A DNA stretch of 64,000 nt from Phoma sp. XZ068 (Eukaryota; Ascomycota; Dothideomycetes; Pleosporales; Didymellaceae). The stretch is from NCBI GenBank assembly GCA_004835665.1, contig RBKR01000002.1, positions 1,674,001 to 1,738,000 of the forward strand. Reading direction: 5' to 3'. The notes below the pieces were generated by a model. It worked only from the letters and a program-made list of their open reading frames with translations. It was not told the DNA's origin and did not search any database. This document shows, one piece after another, positions 23,237 through 34,704 of the stretch (the first letter of the stretch is position 1; each line of letters starts with the position of its first letter). A program made the translations under genes and the position numbers.

Positions 23237-24193
23237 CTAGCCCAGCATGCTCCTCTTACGACCCCTCAATCTTACACCTTCCAGTCTCTTCAGCACGCTC
23301 TTAGCACCCTTGTAGCTCTTGCCATATGACTCGAGCACTGCGTGGAACAGAGGTTCAGCAGCAGGATGGGTGGCCGAAAAGGCGCGTTCAAGAACGTACA
23401 GGTCGACTGCGCGGTCTTCGTCTTGGATCGTCGAAGATGTCAAACCGAAGTCGATCAGGTAGATTTCGCCAGCCAGCGACTGGTGCGTAGGAGATGTAGA
23501 TTCATCCTGAGGTCTCTCCAGCGGAGGAGGATCCTCTCCGTTCATCGCCGCCTCGCGCATAGCACTCGTCGTCATCCTCCCTGTTGGCTGTGTCTTTACG
23601 CTCTCTTCCTCATCTGCAACTCTCAGCATAAGGTTGCTCGTTGTCAAATCTCCATGGCAAACCCCCAGCTCGTGCAGTTTGCCAACCTCTCTCCCAACCC
23701 GCGCCATCAGGTCCATGATTTCATCCTGCTCAGTCCCTCCCGCTCGTGAAAGTTGCCCTACATCACCACCCTCAGAGAAAACACGTTTCTCCTGCTCCTT
23801 GACCTCCTCAGCCCACGAATCTAGCACCCTCCGTATTGTTCGCCCATTCACATATTCCAACACCAACCACCCGGCATCTGCGTCGCATCCCAGCACACCA
23901 GGAACATTCACACCCTCGCGCTTCACGCGTACCAAACTCCTAGCTTCGGCGAGGAGGCGCGACCTCGTGAGGCGCTTGTCGAGAGTGGGGTGTCGGTACG
24001 GCTTGGGTGGGCGGTATTTTACGACGGCGGGCGTTGAGGGTGTAAGGAACGTAGTTTTGTAGACAAGGGCTTCGGCTCCTTGGGTTATGGGCGTGAGCGC
24101 ATCTTGCGAGAAGGGTGGTGGGAGTGTATGGAGTGGGCGTTCTGTAGGTGGGTTTGGCGGGGGAGAGATTGGTGGAACGGCAGGCTCTGCCAT
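23237..24193 (-). CDS. BUD32: Bud32/PRPK kinase of the EKC/KEOPS complex
   Basis: Atypical small Ser/Thr kinase or ATPase. In the EKC/KEOPS complex with Kae1, Cgi121, Pcc1 and Gon7 it supports synthesis of t6A at position 37 of ANN-decoding tRNAs, and it also affects telomeres and transcription. Single exon, 318 residues. Features: the N-terminal ITQGAEALVYKT glycine-poor loop with invariant Lys in VVKYRPPKPYRHP, the RLTRSRLLAEAR helix, the catalytic loop GVCHGDLTTSNLML and the DFG equivalent LIDFGLTS. The conserved C-terminal KGAKSVLKRLEGVRLRGRKR tail is typical of Bud32. A Pro-rich N-terminal extension of about 30 residues and an acidic insert near residues 130-160 make it longer than the yeast protein (about 260). 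Confidence 0.95.
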   Translation of the reverse strand: MAEPAVPPISPPPNPPTERPLHTLPPPFSQDALTPITQGAEALVYKTTFLTPSTPAVVKYRPPKPYRHPTLDKRLTRSRLLAEARSLVRVKREGVNVPGVLGCDADAGWLVLEYVNGRTIRRVLDSWAEEVKEQEKRVFSEGGDVGQLSRAGGTEQDEIMDLMARVGREVGKLHELGVCHGDLTTSNLMLRVADEEESVKTQPTGRMTTSAMREAAMNGEDPPPLERPQDESTSPTHQSLAGEIYLIDFGLTSSTIQDEDRAVDLYVLERAFSATHPAAEPLFHAVLESYGKSYKGAKSVLKRLEGVRLRGRKRSMLG

Positions 24194-24826
24194 TGCGGGT
24201 GCTGTCTTCGATGGCTGGATCGAGGGATATGATGCGGTATCGACAAAGAAGGTGTATCGTGTGGTTTTGAGTGTTTAGGTACGGGATGGCGTGTTGGTGT
24301 AGTTCTCTGGAATTTCGGTATACATCTTGAAGTTGTAAGCTGTTGCCCCACATCACTTTTCCAGAGTGCCCCTCAATGCCATATAGTCGACACAGCACGC
24401 GTCAATCCATCAGTTCTGACGCGACGAAGTCCGTGCTATGATTGTCACAGTGTGGCTAAGGTTCATCAAAAGCGCAAGGCTCGAATATGTTAGGCTTGAG
24501 GCTTGATACAGAAAAAGATATTGGATCTGGAGAGACCAAGGCAAAGAACGTGAAAATTGCTTGCTTGCTGGCCTAATAGTATAACACCGGCGATTAAATG
24601 CCTAACTCTGTTTGTAATTGCAAAGCTTCACCCTGTTGCACCGCTAATGTATAATTGTCTAGCGGACAAGTCCAAAGACGGGCACGTGCTCACGCGTTGA
24701 TTGGGCGCGCCTTGACCTTTAATTCACCGTAACTCCTGCACTCAACAACACTAAATCGCTAAGACCCGAAGACCCAGTAAACATCACCTTGGGAAAGACA
24801 GCCCGTAGATAGAGATTACAAAAATC
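24194..24826. promoter_or_regulatory. Divergent promoter of BUD32 and the dynactin p25 gene
   Basis: About 630 bp between divergent genes. It contains ACGCGTTGATTGG at 24692-24704, the reverse complement of the 13-bp CCAAT+MCB word upstream of the Ams2-like gene. A CACGTG E-box lies at 24683-24688, just beside it. These sites are about 130 bp upstream of the plus-strand ATG and about 490 bp upstream of the BUD32 ATG. Confidence 0.5.
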
Positions 24827-25784
24827 ATGTCGCGCCCGGCTGCAAGGAAGGCAGCGCCGAAAGGCGAGTACATCGAGACGGTGAGTAACAAGTCCATTAG
24901 CTGTCTCTCTCAGATGCAAGATGCCTTCCATAATTCCCAATTAACATTTTCTCATCTTGTCAATTTACACTTCTCTGCTTAGTCTTCGTGCTTCTCTATC
25001 ATCTCTCCCTCGATCTCTCTCTTCCTTGATGATTTGGCAACGATATTCCATCACCTCGCCGCTCAAACCAGGCCGAACGACTCATCTCGCCAGACCGCCC
25101 TGTCTAACCCCATCCCAGGACTCAGGGAACAAGGTCTCCCGACGCGCCGCCATCACAGGAACCGCCAATATTACTCTCGGCGGGCGAACCGTCATAATGG
25201 CCGATGTCCAACTCCGCGGCGATCTCCACCCCACACGCTCGGCACCATCACAGTCTGGGCGCGAAACAACACCAATTAGCATCAACATCGGGCGGTGTAC
25301 AGTCATTTCCACAGGGAGCGTGATCAAACCTCCAGCGAGGATAAGTAGGGGCCAGGTGCATTACTATCCTATGAAGATTGGGGATAATGTGTTTGTTGGT
25401 ATGTATTCTCGCATGCCTTCGTCGGTGGATTTTGCGATTGTGGGTTGGGCGTGGCAAGCTAACTGTTTCGCAGGACCAAATAGCACCATCTCTGCCATCT
25501 CTATCTCATCACATGTTCACATTGGCGCCAACGTTACCATTCAGCCCTTTGCCATCATCAAAGAGAACGTAAAGATCCTACCGCACACCGTAGTTCCAAC
25601 GAACATGGTCATCGCTTCTGGTTCTGTAGTTGGTGGGCAACCTGCGCGTGTTGTTGGAGAGGTAGGAGAGGGGTGGGGTGTTGGTGGAGGAGGAGCGGGT
25701 GGAGGGCTGGGTGTTGGAGGCGGTGGGGAGGAGAAGTGGGTTGAGGGTGGAGATTTGCGGGAGCTGGTTAGAAGTATCAAGTAA
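24827..25784 (+). CDS. Dynactin subunit 5 (p25) type left-handed beta-helix protein
   Basis: Pointed-end subunit of dynactin, the dynein adaptor complex that carries endosomes along microtubules in hyphae. Three exons 24827-24880, 25119-25398 and 25474-25784 join to 214 residues. The first intron (238 nt) is long for this window. Exon 1 gives MSRPAARKAAPKGEYIET, which joins DSGNKVSRRAAITG, a hallmark of the p25 N-terminus. Hexapeptide-repeat strands follow: ITLGGRTVIMADVQLRGDL, INIGRCTVISTGSVIKPP, HYYPMKIGDNVFVG, SISSHVHIGANVTIQPFAII and VKILPHTVVPTNMVI. A fungal-specific Gly-rich linker (about 175-200) precedes GGDLRELVRSIK. The assignment to p25 rather than p27 rests on YIET and NKVSR. Confidence 0.88.
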
Positions 25785-26006
25785 AGTAAGATGGATACTT
25801 AGGTTGAAGTGCAGCTTGTGATTTAATTGGGATAGCATCTAAATGCGTTCTCACGAAGGGTTGAAGAACGATCTCCATACGGCCATTCTCATTCATGCTT
25901 GATGCTTTCTACGAGCTTGGAGCTTGAAGCTCGCTCCCCAGGCGGGGAGTTCCTCCTTCTTAGCGCTCATCTCGTGTCTATGCAGTATCTTGTCATGTCG
26001 TGGACC

Positions 26007-27750
26007 CTAGCCAATGGTCGACAAGAGGGTCTCGTACTTCTGCTTCCAGTATGCAACATCACCACCTGCGGCACCCACACCGTTAGACTGAGAGGCCTTG
26101 GCAGCAGCAAGCTGGTGCTTAAGGTCGGTGATCTGTGACTCCTTCTCGCGAGCAGCCTGTCGGTGCTTTTCGGCGTCCTTGTAAGTTGGCAACATGTCCT
26201 TGTACTCCTTGTATGAGCGCTGGAGATTGTCAGTAACGCTACGAGCAGACATGTGAAGAAAGCCCATACTTTCGCCAGCTCGGTCCATTCTACAAGCGCA
26301 TCTTCCAGGCTGCTCTTCTTCTCCTCGAGCGTCTTGACCTTCTCCAGGAGACCTTTGTCGTTGCTCACAACTGGTGCGGTATCCTTGGTGGCGAGCTTTG
26401 CCTTGAGCATTTGCACGTTGCCCTGCGCTGCCTTTGCATCGTTCTTGGCCTCGTTGACTTGCGACGTAAGGCTGTCCAACTGCTTGATCAGATCATCTTT
26501 GGCCTTCGAAAGCTCCGTATTGACCTTCGTGATGTCGGTAGCTTTCCCCACCTTGGCTTTCAGGTCGACGTTCTGCTTCCGAAGATGATCGATGTCAGCG
26601 TTGAGTGCCTCAACCTTTTTCGTCTGCTCATTCAGTCGCTGTTCGAAGTTGTCAGCCACATATAGAGAGATCTATTGGATTCAGAGAAGCATACCGAGAA
26701 TGCAGATGCATGCTCCGACGCTTGATTGTTGTAATTGACACTGAGAAGGCGATGCTCGGTCTTGAGCTTGTCGAGTTCCTTCTTGGCAGAACTCTCTCCA
26801 GTCTTCAGGGAATTGATCAGAGTGTTGAGTGAAGCTGTCTTGTTAGTTTCCTTCTGTAGCTCCCCAACCTTAGCCTCAAGTTCTTTAGAGTGATCGGTCG
26901 CCCTCTGCTCGCTGCTCTTCAGCTGCTCCCGGAGGTCAGTGATCGTCTTGCCAAAAGTCTCGCTCTCCGCTTGCAATTGCTTCTTCAAGGTCGTGAGCGT
27001 CTCGACTTCCTTGTGCAAGACATCGACCAAGTTCAGATCTTTGGCTTTGCTCGCAGTCTCCTGTACCAGAAGCTCCTTGTACGTATCGACCTCGGTTCGA
27101 AAGTTACCCTTCTCGAGCGTAAGACGTGAGACACGCTCTTGAAGGCTCTCAAGCTCCTTAAGCTTTGAGGCAGTCTGCGCCTTGAAGTGCTGAAAGGCAT
27201 CCTGCTGCTGAAGAATCAGATTGTGCTGTGTGTTTACCTTCTTGTGTTGAAGATTGAGTTCTTCCTGAGTTTCACGGATGGTCTCATTCATCATTGAGGA
27301 ATGGTAGAGGCTCATATTGTCGCGCTGCTTCTCCATGAACTCCGGCAGAGCGGCCTTAGCATTATTCGCGGCTTCGAACAGCTGTTCGAGCTCCTGCCAA
27401 AGGCTCTCGACCACTTCTGAGCCAGATGTGGATTGACGAAGGAGGGCGAGAAGCTGGCGAGTGTTGGTGACGGCACTGGAAACTGTTCTAGAGAACTTGG
27501 TGGTGTGCTCGTCGATTTCCTTCTTCAAAGCTGTGCCCTGCTCGACGGCGAGCTCCGCAGCTGGCGGTGTCACCTCGAGTGCGGACTCTGTGGCAGCGAT
27601 CTGCTCTTTGGTTGCTATAGTGGTGCCTGGGGCTGAAGGGGTAACGATTGGTACCGCAGATGCTGCCGCAAGTTGTACCTTTCTCTGATCGGAGCTGGCA
27701 TATTTCGAGAAGCCCAGCGCCTTCGGACCCTCGTAGGTGGGAGCTGCCAT
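26007..27750 (-). CDS. Coiled-coil protein of unknown function
   Basis: Exons 27750-26695, 26638-26270 and 26219-26007 join in frame to 545 residues. The ATG at 27750 gives MAAPTYEGPKALGFSKYASS. Residues about 100-545 are almost continuous heptad-rich coiled coil (for example LKELESLQERVSRLTLEK, LKKQLQAESETFGKTITDL), interrupted by short breaks. There is no globular domain, signal peptide or membrane segment. The tail GDVAYWKQKYETLLSTIG is compact and probably conserved. Composition suggests a cytoskeletal, spindle-pole or vesicle-tether type scaffold, but nothing in the sequence decides this. Introns are 50 and 56 nt. The gene is convergent with the p25 gene, about 220 bp apart. Confidence 0.82.
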
Positions 27751-30700
27751 GGCTAGCGGTGGAATCACTACGGACGTGGGCTAGTTGCGAATTAATGAGT
27801 GATCCTGCGTCTGAGTGAGAGGTGTGCTGCCTCGAATAGAGAGCGTTCTTTGCAGGTATGGTGGGACGATCCCTTGATGCGCAGGATTCTCGCGGTAAGG
27901 TAGCAAGGATGTGGAGTGCGGGCTTGCGTTTGGTGAGAGAGGAAAGACTCACCAAAGATGCTTGCAACGAAGCTATTGCACAGTAACCTCAAGGTCAGGC
28001 AAAGCAGGAGCAGTTTGGAAGTGGAAAGCTCGCGAGCTCGTCTGTTTGATGTTGTTGTTCTGTGGGTGAGAGCAAGTCATTGGAATCAGAAAGAGCAATG
28101 ACGATGGAGACAAGATGCCGACAGCCCGCGTAGCCACAAAGAATATGACAAGAATTCCTCGGTGATGGTGAAGTGAACGTCTCCCAGCACACCCACATGC
28201 AAAATGAAGGACGTAGCAGCTCGCGTTTCCAGAACATAGAGGCAGAACCGTTAACGTTCCTACTTTTTGCAGAGAGCAATTGAGCTGTCTATAGACCCTA
28301 GAGTTTACTCATCCAAGACACATAGCTTTGGCGTTGCAGCAAGACACATAGCTTTGGCGTGCCAGCGACACACAGAACTCTAGCATCGCGGCTTTGCTGG
28401 CCTCAGGGAAGTGCTTGGAGATAGGTTGCTTCAAATGAGGACACGGAGATGCAGTAGATTTTGTGAAATGAGACAACGAAATTGACTTTAAAGGCTAGAA
28501 CGATAATCATAATGGCTGAGAGTAAGGGCAGAGACTACAACTGAGTTACAGATGGAAGGACCTCAATGAGAAATGGAGTATAACTCGCGATGAAAAGCAT
28601 ACTACGAGAAAGATACTTTCTAATGAGAAAACTTTAATACCCACATATCTAGGCAGAACCATTCTGCAATCAAAGCTATATGCACTCATCTTGACCAGGC
28701 TTATATATGTTGCGGCCCAGCGCAGATCATTGATCAGTTGTGGCGATGAAGAAAAAATCCCACCAAACGTTGTGCTTCCCGCTTTTGACAACGCCGATGC
28801 ATACAGGCTTCAAGTGCTCGAGCTTGTGTCTAGATACGAAGTCATTCGGAAGTGACAACGCATATAGGGTTCTTCATTAGCAAGAAGACGCGTACGACAC
28901 AGGACGAATCACGCATTGGCGGACATTATCCGGTGTCCAGCTTAGCAAGCGACAAAAGCAAACACACGAGCACAGCCGGTACTTTTTACTCGCCCATTGG
29001 AACACCATTTCATAATCGACTGTGAAAAGGAGGAAAAAAAAGCAAAGGTCATGTCGAACGCCACCTATCCGTCAATCCCAGGAAAACGGGTCGGGGGTAC
29101 GCACTGAAGTGGATTATGGCGTGGAGCATTCACGTTCTCATATCCGCTGAAAGGGCGAATAGCACCGAAGCCTGAAAATGAGACCGAGAGAGTACGACGG
29201 GTCGTTCGTGCAGATTCCGCGCAATGCTCCAGGCTGGCTCGCAAGTGAAGGCGAAGGTCGTTTGGCGAGCAAGGCTGCATGATGGGTGCTAGATTGCCTA
29301 GCATGTCAATGGTCCCTTGTACTTGTACGCCATCGGTGTGATGTTGCCATTGGACGTTGATTTGTCGAGATAGAGGCCTCGAGATTTTCCAGGCCGTCGT
29401 TTTGGAGATGTCAAGTAGCCATTCGTAGGGGAGAAGCAATTATGCATCAACTGTCGATACAAGATCGAGAGAGGCTGTCAGCCATAAAAGACTCCGCTGC
29501 AAACAAGCCGATGCTGAGGCAGGCACCGGGAAGAGCCGAGGCCTTGGCTGATAGAAGTGGGTCCACTCTGAAACAGGCCTTTAAACTTGAAAGCGAAATC
29601 GGCTGATTGTTGCCGCATTGCTTTGTGATCTGTAGTTTGTGATCTGGACTTCTTGATGTGGCATGGCGATTTGCACTGCAAGATCTGATTTGCACTGCAG
29701 TACGGGCAGATCGCGCGCGGAGCAACCGAGACAAGGGAGCGGCTGTGCGTGGCTGCGATGTCCAGTGCGACATTCGAGCAATCTCGGTTTGCTGGGAGGT
29801 TGCACGACTCGCTGGCCCAGTGAAACCACACGACATGCAGGGGAGGTTAATGGCAGGGGCAGACGGCGAAGGCGGCTCGATGGAGAATCCAAGATCCTCA
29901 GCACCGGTTTCTGCAGGCTGCGCAGAAGAAGCATGTCGACCGGAACTACCTGAAACAGCAGCGAATGACAGTGGTGGTAGGCCAGCATACTTGTAAGCTA
30001 GTGTTCTTTGTCCGATGGAAGCTGCTGCCGATTCCGAGCGACCTCTTTGGGCTTTGGTGTCTACTCGTGGTTTCTTCGGGGCCCATCACGTTTTCTGCGC
30101 CGCCTTGGGCATGGGCAGCTGCAGATCGTGTCCAGAACAGTGCGAGCTGCGTGGGTGACGCCAGAGACATGTTATTAGTGTGCCGTTGCACCCTGAGCAC
30201 TGCTGCTGGAGCCCTGCAAGATTCGCAGCACTAGCCTAGAAGGTGCTTTCACGCTTTCCACTCGTCGGCTGGCATTCCCCCAACTTGCCTGCTGCACATC
30301 AGGGATATTGTCGGGATTCAGCCTGACAAATTCGCAACTTTTGCGAGCAACTGTCTTTGTACTAGACGGCCCGTCCGGAGTCGACTCCACCCCAAGGACA
30401 GTAGCTCTTTCGTAACGTCGACTACTTACACCCTGCGGCACGCCCGCTCGCTCGTTATCTTGCTGCTGTGCTCTCCCTCGCCCTCTGCCACCCTCCCCGC
30501 ATTCGTTGTTCCTGGGTCTCCAGCTGCACCCGCCTTCGCCAATCGCGTGCACCCTGTCCAGCACTGCGCTCCACCCCTCCAGCCTCTGGATATCGTCCGC
30601 CACTGGCCCAATTGCACGGAAGACCCTGGCCCCACGCCTAGAAGTGGCCGTCGTTCCCAAGCTTCGACACTACTGCATGCGCGCAGCCCATACTTAGCCG

Positions 30701-30773
30701 TCCACACACCTCTCCGGCCACTTTGCTGCTGCTCCCCGACTCCAACTGAGGGCGTTACATGGCACCCGCGATA
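27751..30773. other. Three-kilobase stretch without recognised genes
   Basis: Only short frames with poor support are present. A 26-bp unit (AAGACACATAGCTTTGGCGT plus six bases) is repeated in tandem at 28315-28340 and 28341-28366 with few differences. The word GATTTGCACTGCA occurs twice near 29670-29701. The last about 350 bp before the G-alpha gene are C/T-rich and look like a promoter and long leader. Confidence 0.4.
28315..28366. repeat. Tandem duplication of a 26-bp unit
   Basis: Two adjacent copies share AAGACACATAGCTTTGGCGT. The copies then differ only around TGC/GCC before ending AGC. The repeat lies in non-coding sequence about 570 bp upstream of the coiled-coil gene's ATG. Confidence 0.7.
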
Positions 30774-32051
30774 ATGTGTTTTGGAAGGAAACCCGTGGAC
30801 CCCAAGTCCAAGAAGAATGAGGACATCGAGAAGAACCTTCGCATGGACAGGAAGAAGGCGGAGCGCGAGGTGAAGCTCCTGCTGCTTGGTATGGCGCGAC
30901 ACAGCTGAAGGCGCGAGATGTGTTTACTGATATGCAATACAGGTGCTGGTGAAAGTGGCAAGTCCACGGTGCTGAAGCAGATGCGCATCATCAACGCCGG
31001 TGGATTTGGAAAGCACGAGCGCCAGACATGGCGTGCGACCATCTTCAACAACTTGGTGTCTGCATTCCAGACCATCTACGCTGCCATGCAGGAGGACGAC
31101 ACAGATTTCGAGGACGAAGAGTGCATTGTACGTCAATATGCGCCGTTCTAGCTGCTCGCGGTTCCATTTACTGACTTTGGCGTCACAGCGTTACTCCGAG
31201 ATGGTCAACTCTGCGCCAGACATTGGCACCGAAGAGCCTATGCCGGAAGATTTCCTCCACGCCTTCAACTGCCTGTGGGCCGACAAGGGCGTGCAATTGA
31301 CGATCTTAAAGGGCAACCAATATGCGCTGCACGACAACTTGAGCTAGTATGGTATGCAGGGACTTAGTCTTAAGCAATCGCTAACACAACGACAGCTTTT
31401 TCCAAGACATTGACCGACTCTTTATGAAAGACTTCCTCCCTACAGATCAGGACATTCTGCGCACACGACTACGAACGACCGGTATCTCCGAGACAATCTT
31501 CGAGCTGGGCAACCTCACATACAAGATGGTCGATGTTGGTGGTCAACGATCGGAGCGAAAGAAGTGGATACACGTTTTCGATAACGTACAAGTTGTGCTC
31601 TTCTTGGTGGCCATCAGTGGTTATGACCACGTTCTGGTAGAAGACAGGAATGGGGTAAGCAAGATAGCGGATCGCTGGCAAGACTCCACTAATGCGACAA
31701 CAGAATCAAATGCACGAGGCGCTGATGCTCTTTGAGTCGATATCCAACTCGAAATACTTCGAGAAGTCGGCCCTGATCCTCTTCCTCAACAAGATCGATC
31801 TCTTCCGCGAGAAAATCGCCGGTGGCATGAGCCCGATTAACAAGGTCTTCCCAGACTACACCGGAGGGCCCAACGATATTGAGGCAGGACAGGAGTTCTT
31901 CGCCAACAAGTTCCGCAACCTCGTACGACAGCCGAAGAAGGAGGTCTACGTGCATTACACCAATGCGACCGATACGGATCTGTTGAAGAAGACCATGGCC
32001 TCCGTTCAGGACATGATCGTCCAGCGCAACCTGAATGCTCTAATACTCTGA
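30774..32051 (+). CDS. G-protein alpha subunit, group II (GNA-2-like)
   Basis: Alpha subunit of a heterotrimeric GTPase that couples membrane receptors to intracellular signalling. Five exons 30774-30888, 30943-31127, 31189-31346, 31396-31654 and 31704-32051 join to 354 residues, the standard length. Features: MCFGRK with a Cys for palmitoylation, P-loop LLLLGAGESGKST, switch I RLRTTGISE, switch II VDVGGQRSERKKW, NKID in FLNKIDLF, and TNATDTD in place of the usual TCATDT. The MCFG start and the absence of an N-terminal MGC/MGA myristoylation motif point to fungal group II rather than groups I or III. The C-terminus (LNALIL) lacks the Cys at -4 needed for pertussis-toxin modification. An in-frame ATG at 30759 would add five residues (MAPAI); the second was chosen because it restores the MCFG end. 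Confidence 0.93.
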
Positions 32052-32922
32052 TTCGGCGAATTGAATCACCCATCCATCGACAGACCCGCTGTATCGAGTC
32101 AGCTCCAGCTGTACCTCTACCAAGCGTCGCCGAATGTCACCGCAAAGCTACAGTACACGCATCGCGCGACGACTGCCGGGGCAAGTTGACCTCTTAGAAC
32201 GTCGGCCGGCCTTACCCAGCGACTTCAGCGCCTCTTTCCAACATTATACCCCCGATATCTCGACTGCGTAATTTTATTTCTCCTTGTGTTAAGACGATCT
32301 TGACGATATATTTCATTGATCAACGCCGTAGAAGCAGGCGGGCTGCCGAAACGGCACAAGCACTAGTATCAGCGACAGCACGACAGTGGACGGTTTGGAA
32401 CAGGGGGACTTGGTGTGCACTGATGGTTTGCACGCTTGCAAACGAACAAGCTGCGGGCTCAAAGAAGTAATCTCCACTCTTGGCATGTGGTCACCCGGGC
32501 GTCATGATTGCATTTCTCTGGCATTAGCGGGTGGGATCTTCTGCGATTTATCTGACCTCCAACGTGTATTACAAAAGCTGTTTGAGCGTAATGACGAGCG
32601 ACCAAGAACTTATAGATGATCAAAATGCTGAGCGTGACCGACATGAAGCTGCGTGATGCTGAACATGAGCAAACTATTGGCCTCGTGACTGTTTCTAGCT
32701 CATGGAGCATTGCGTAAGGGAAGTTGAGTAGATCGGCTGTGCCATGAATGTGCATGTCTTCTGTGGCGGCGTTGTTACTATTGTGCTGCGCTCTCCCGAC
32801 GCCGCGTCGTGGAAAGGTCGGTCCGAGCGTTAGCGGCAAAGCGTGACGGCGCTGTGCAGGATTGAGCCGCAGCCAACCAGTCAACCACCATCACCACCAC
32901 AAGCACCCCTCCACAGCTGGCC
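32052..32922. other. Intergenic, nothing recognised
   Basis: 3' flank of the G-alpha gene followed by the promoter of the mS38 gene. The last 50 bp are rich in CACCA repeats typical of a leader. No further gene or repeat was seen. Confidence 0.35.
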
Positions 32923-33837
32923 ATGTTCTCTCCTGCGCTTGGGAGAGCCGTCCGCTCGACCAGCGCCATCACGGCGGTGCCGACCAGCTCGGTCGGACGC
33001 GCTGCGATAAGCACCGCGCAGCAGCCCTTCCGACCGAGCCACCAGCGGCGCCTATCCTCGTCGAAGCCTTCCACACCTCCCGACAACTCGAAGAGGCCCA
33101 CCGAGAATGCCGCGGAAGAGCTGAAGACGTCAGAGAAGAGGTCGAGGAGGAGCAGCAAGCTGAAGGCTTCGAGTGCGTCTGCGCCGGCCACAGCAGCGCG
33201 CAACATCCCATATGTGAAGCCAACAGACCACCTCATGGAGCACCGTACGCCGCCAGACAGACCTCTACTGGGCCTTGTATGCTGACAAACCGCAGATCTC
33301 GTTCTCTCCACCCTCTTTTCGCAACACCGCCCCATCTCAATCAGCCCAGCCCTGGAACAGTCCGTGCCGATCGCGGCCTCGATGGAGCAGTTCGAGGCCA
33401 TCTTCCAGCCCCAGAGACGCAACGAGTCGGAGATCATCGTCAACACCCACAAGACGTTGGCCGAGTTCATCCAGGGTGTTCAGGCCTCGGCCGACCAATA
33501 CGAGGCCATGGATGCCTTTGAGGAGGCTGCGGAGGAGATCTACCACCTCGACAGCTTCGCGCCCGCACAGCCCGAGTCTCTGGAGAGCTACGCGTTCAGG
33601 CCACCGCCTGCGCCCGTACCTTTCGACCCATTAGCGACCGAGGAGGCGCGCGAGATCACCCTCCCCACCACCCACACCGGTCGCTCCAAGACGTTCCGCG
33701 AGCACGTCCGGAGGAGGCGAAGCGGCATGCTCTTGATCAGTGTCAAGAGGCAGAGGAAGCTCAAGATGAAGAAGCACAAGTACAAGAAGCTTATGAAGAG
33801 GACGCGTCTGCTGCGAAGGAAGCTGGATAGGTTGTAG
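32923..33837 (+). CDS. Mitochondrial small ribosomal subunit protein mS38 (Cox24 family)
   Basis: Exons 32923-33244 and 33296-33837 join to 287 residues. The C-terminal about 50 residues form the AURKAIP1/COX24 domain (SGMLLISVKRQRKLKMKKHK, YKKLMKRTRLLRRKLDRL), the extremely basic tail that lies on mitochondrial small-subunit rRNA. Yeast Cox24/Qri5 also supports COX1 mRNA processing and translation. The N-terminus (MFSPALGRAVRSTSAITAVP) is rich in Arg, Ser and Ala without acids, as expected for a mitochondrial presequence. The middle, about 40-230, is poorly conserved and partly acidic. Assignment rests mainly on the tail, which is distinctive. Confidence 0.88.
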
Positions 33838-34704
33838 TTGGTCGCATGGATCCGGAGTACTCCATCCATTGATCCCACGGCGTTTCGAACAATCTCCTAC
33901 TCTCTGCATAAATATTTTGAGCATTTTCTGGTGCTAGCCAGCATAGATCCTTCGGCGCATGGCCACCGTGCCCGCCATTCCGTTTCCAATACCAGCACGC
34001 AAACTTCATTATATGCGCGTCACAGCTGTGCATCATGTTTCTATGCGCAATTTTATGAAGAACACTGAAATTAACCACCGGTGTAGGATTCGTTGATGGT
34101 AGAAACGCATTGACTTGGTGTTCGCCAAGAGGGCGGCTATAGGTGTCATATAGCCCTATGAAACCCTACTGCAACATACACCGACTGAGGCATCCATACA
34201 CCCCAGCATCAGCCCTACAAAGCCCCACATGACTTCCACATTAGGCCATAACATCAGGCGTACCGAAGTCGCAGCCTGCAAATCAAACGTTCCGCAACGC
34301 TACAGAAGTCATCCTCCTCGTTGTGAACGCTTGACTCAGCGTCCTGTACCTACACTATGAGCGCTTTTGCGATCTCGACAAGCGGCTAAATGGGCTAAAC
34401 AGAGTTTTGAGACACGGCGCGGCGTCATGTCCAAGACCTGGTGACTGGGAATGGTGATGGAGGAAGTTGGTGAGGTTTGTATAAAGCCTCTACACTGCCT
34501 CCCCACATTGACAATCCAGCAACCGCAACTCGCAGCAGCATCAGCAATCACTTCTCCTCGCTTTTACATTCTTTTTGTCTATTCACCTTCTACTGCCACC
34601 GGCTGGCCTTCTTACAACTCAAGAGCTAGTCTCACAATCATTATTGCTATACATTATACCTTACACGTTCACTATCACTAAGACGTTCAATTCTACACGA
34701 CATC
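33838..34704. promoter_or_regulatory. Promoter region of the repeat-protein gene
   Basis: No gene seen. TATAAAG at 34480-34486 is followed by a C/T-rich leader of about 200 nt up to the ATG at 34705. A clear TATA box is unusual in this window and suggests a strongly regulated or highly expressed downstream gene. Confidence 0.4.
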
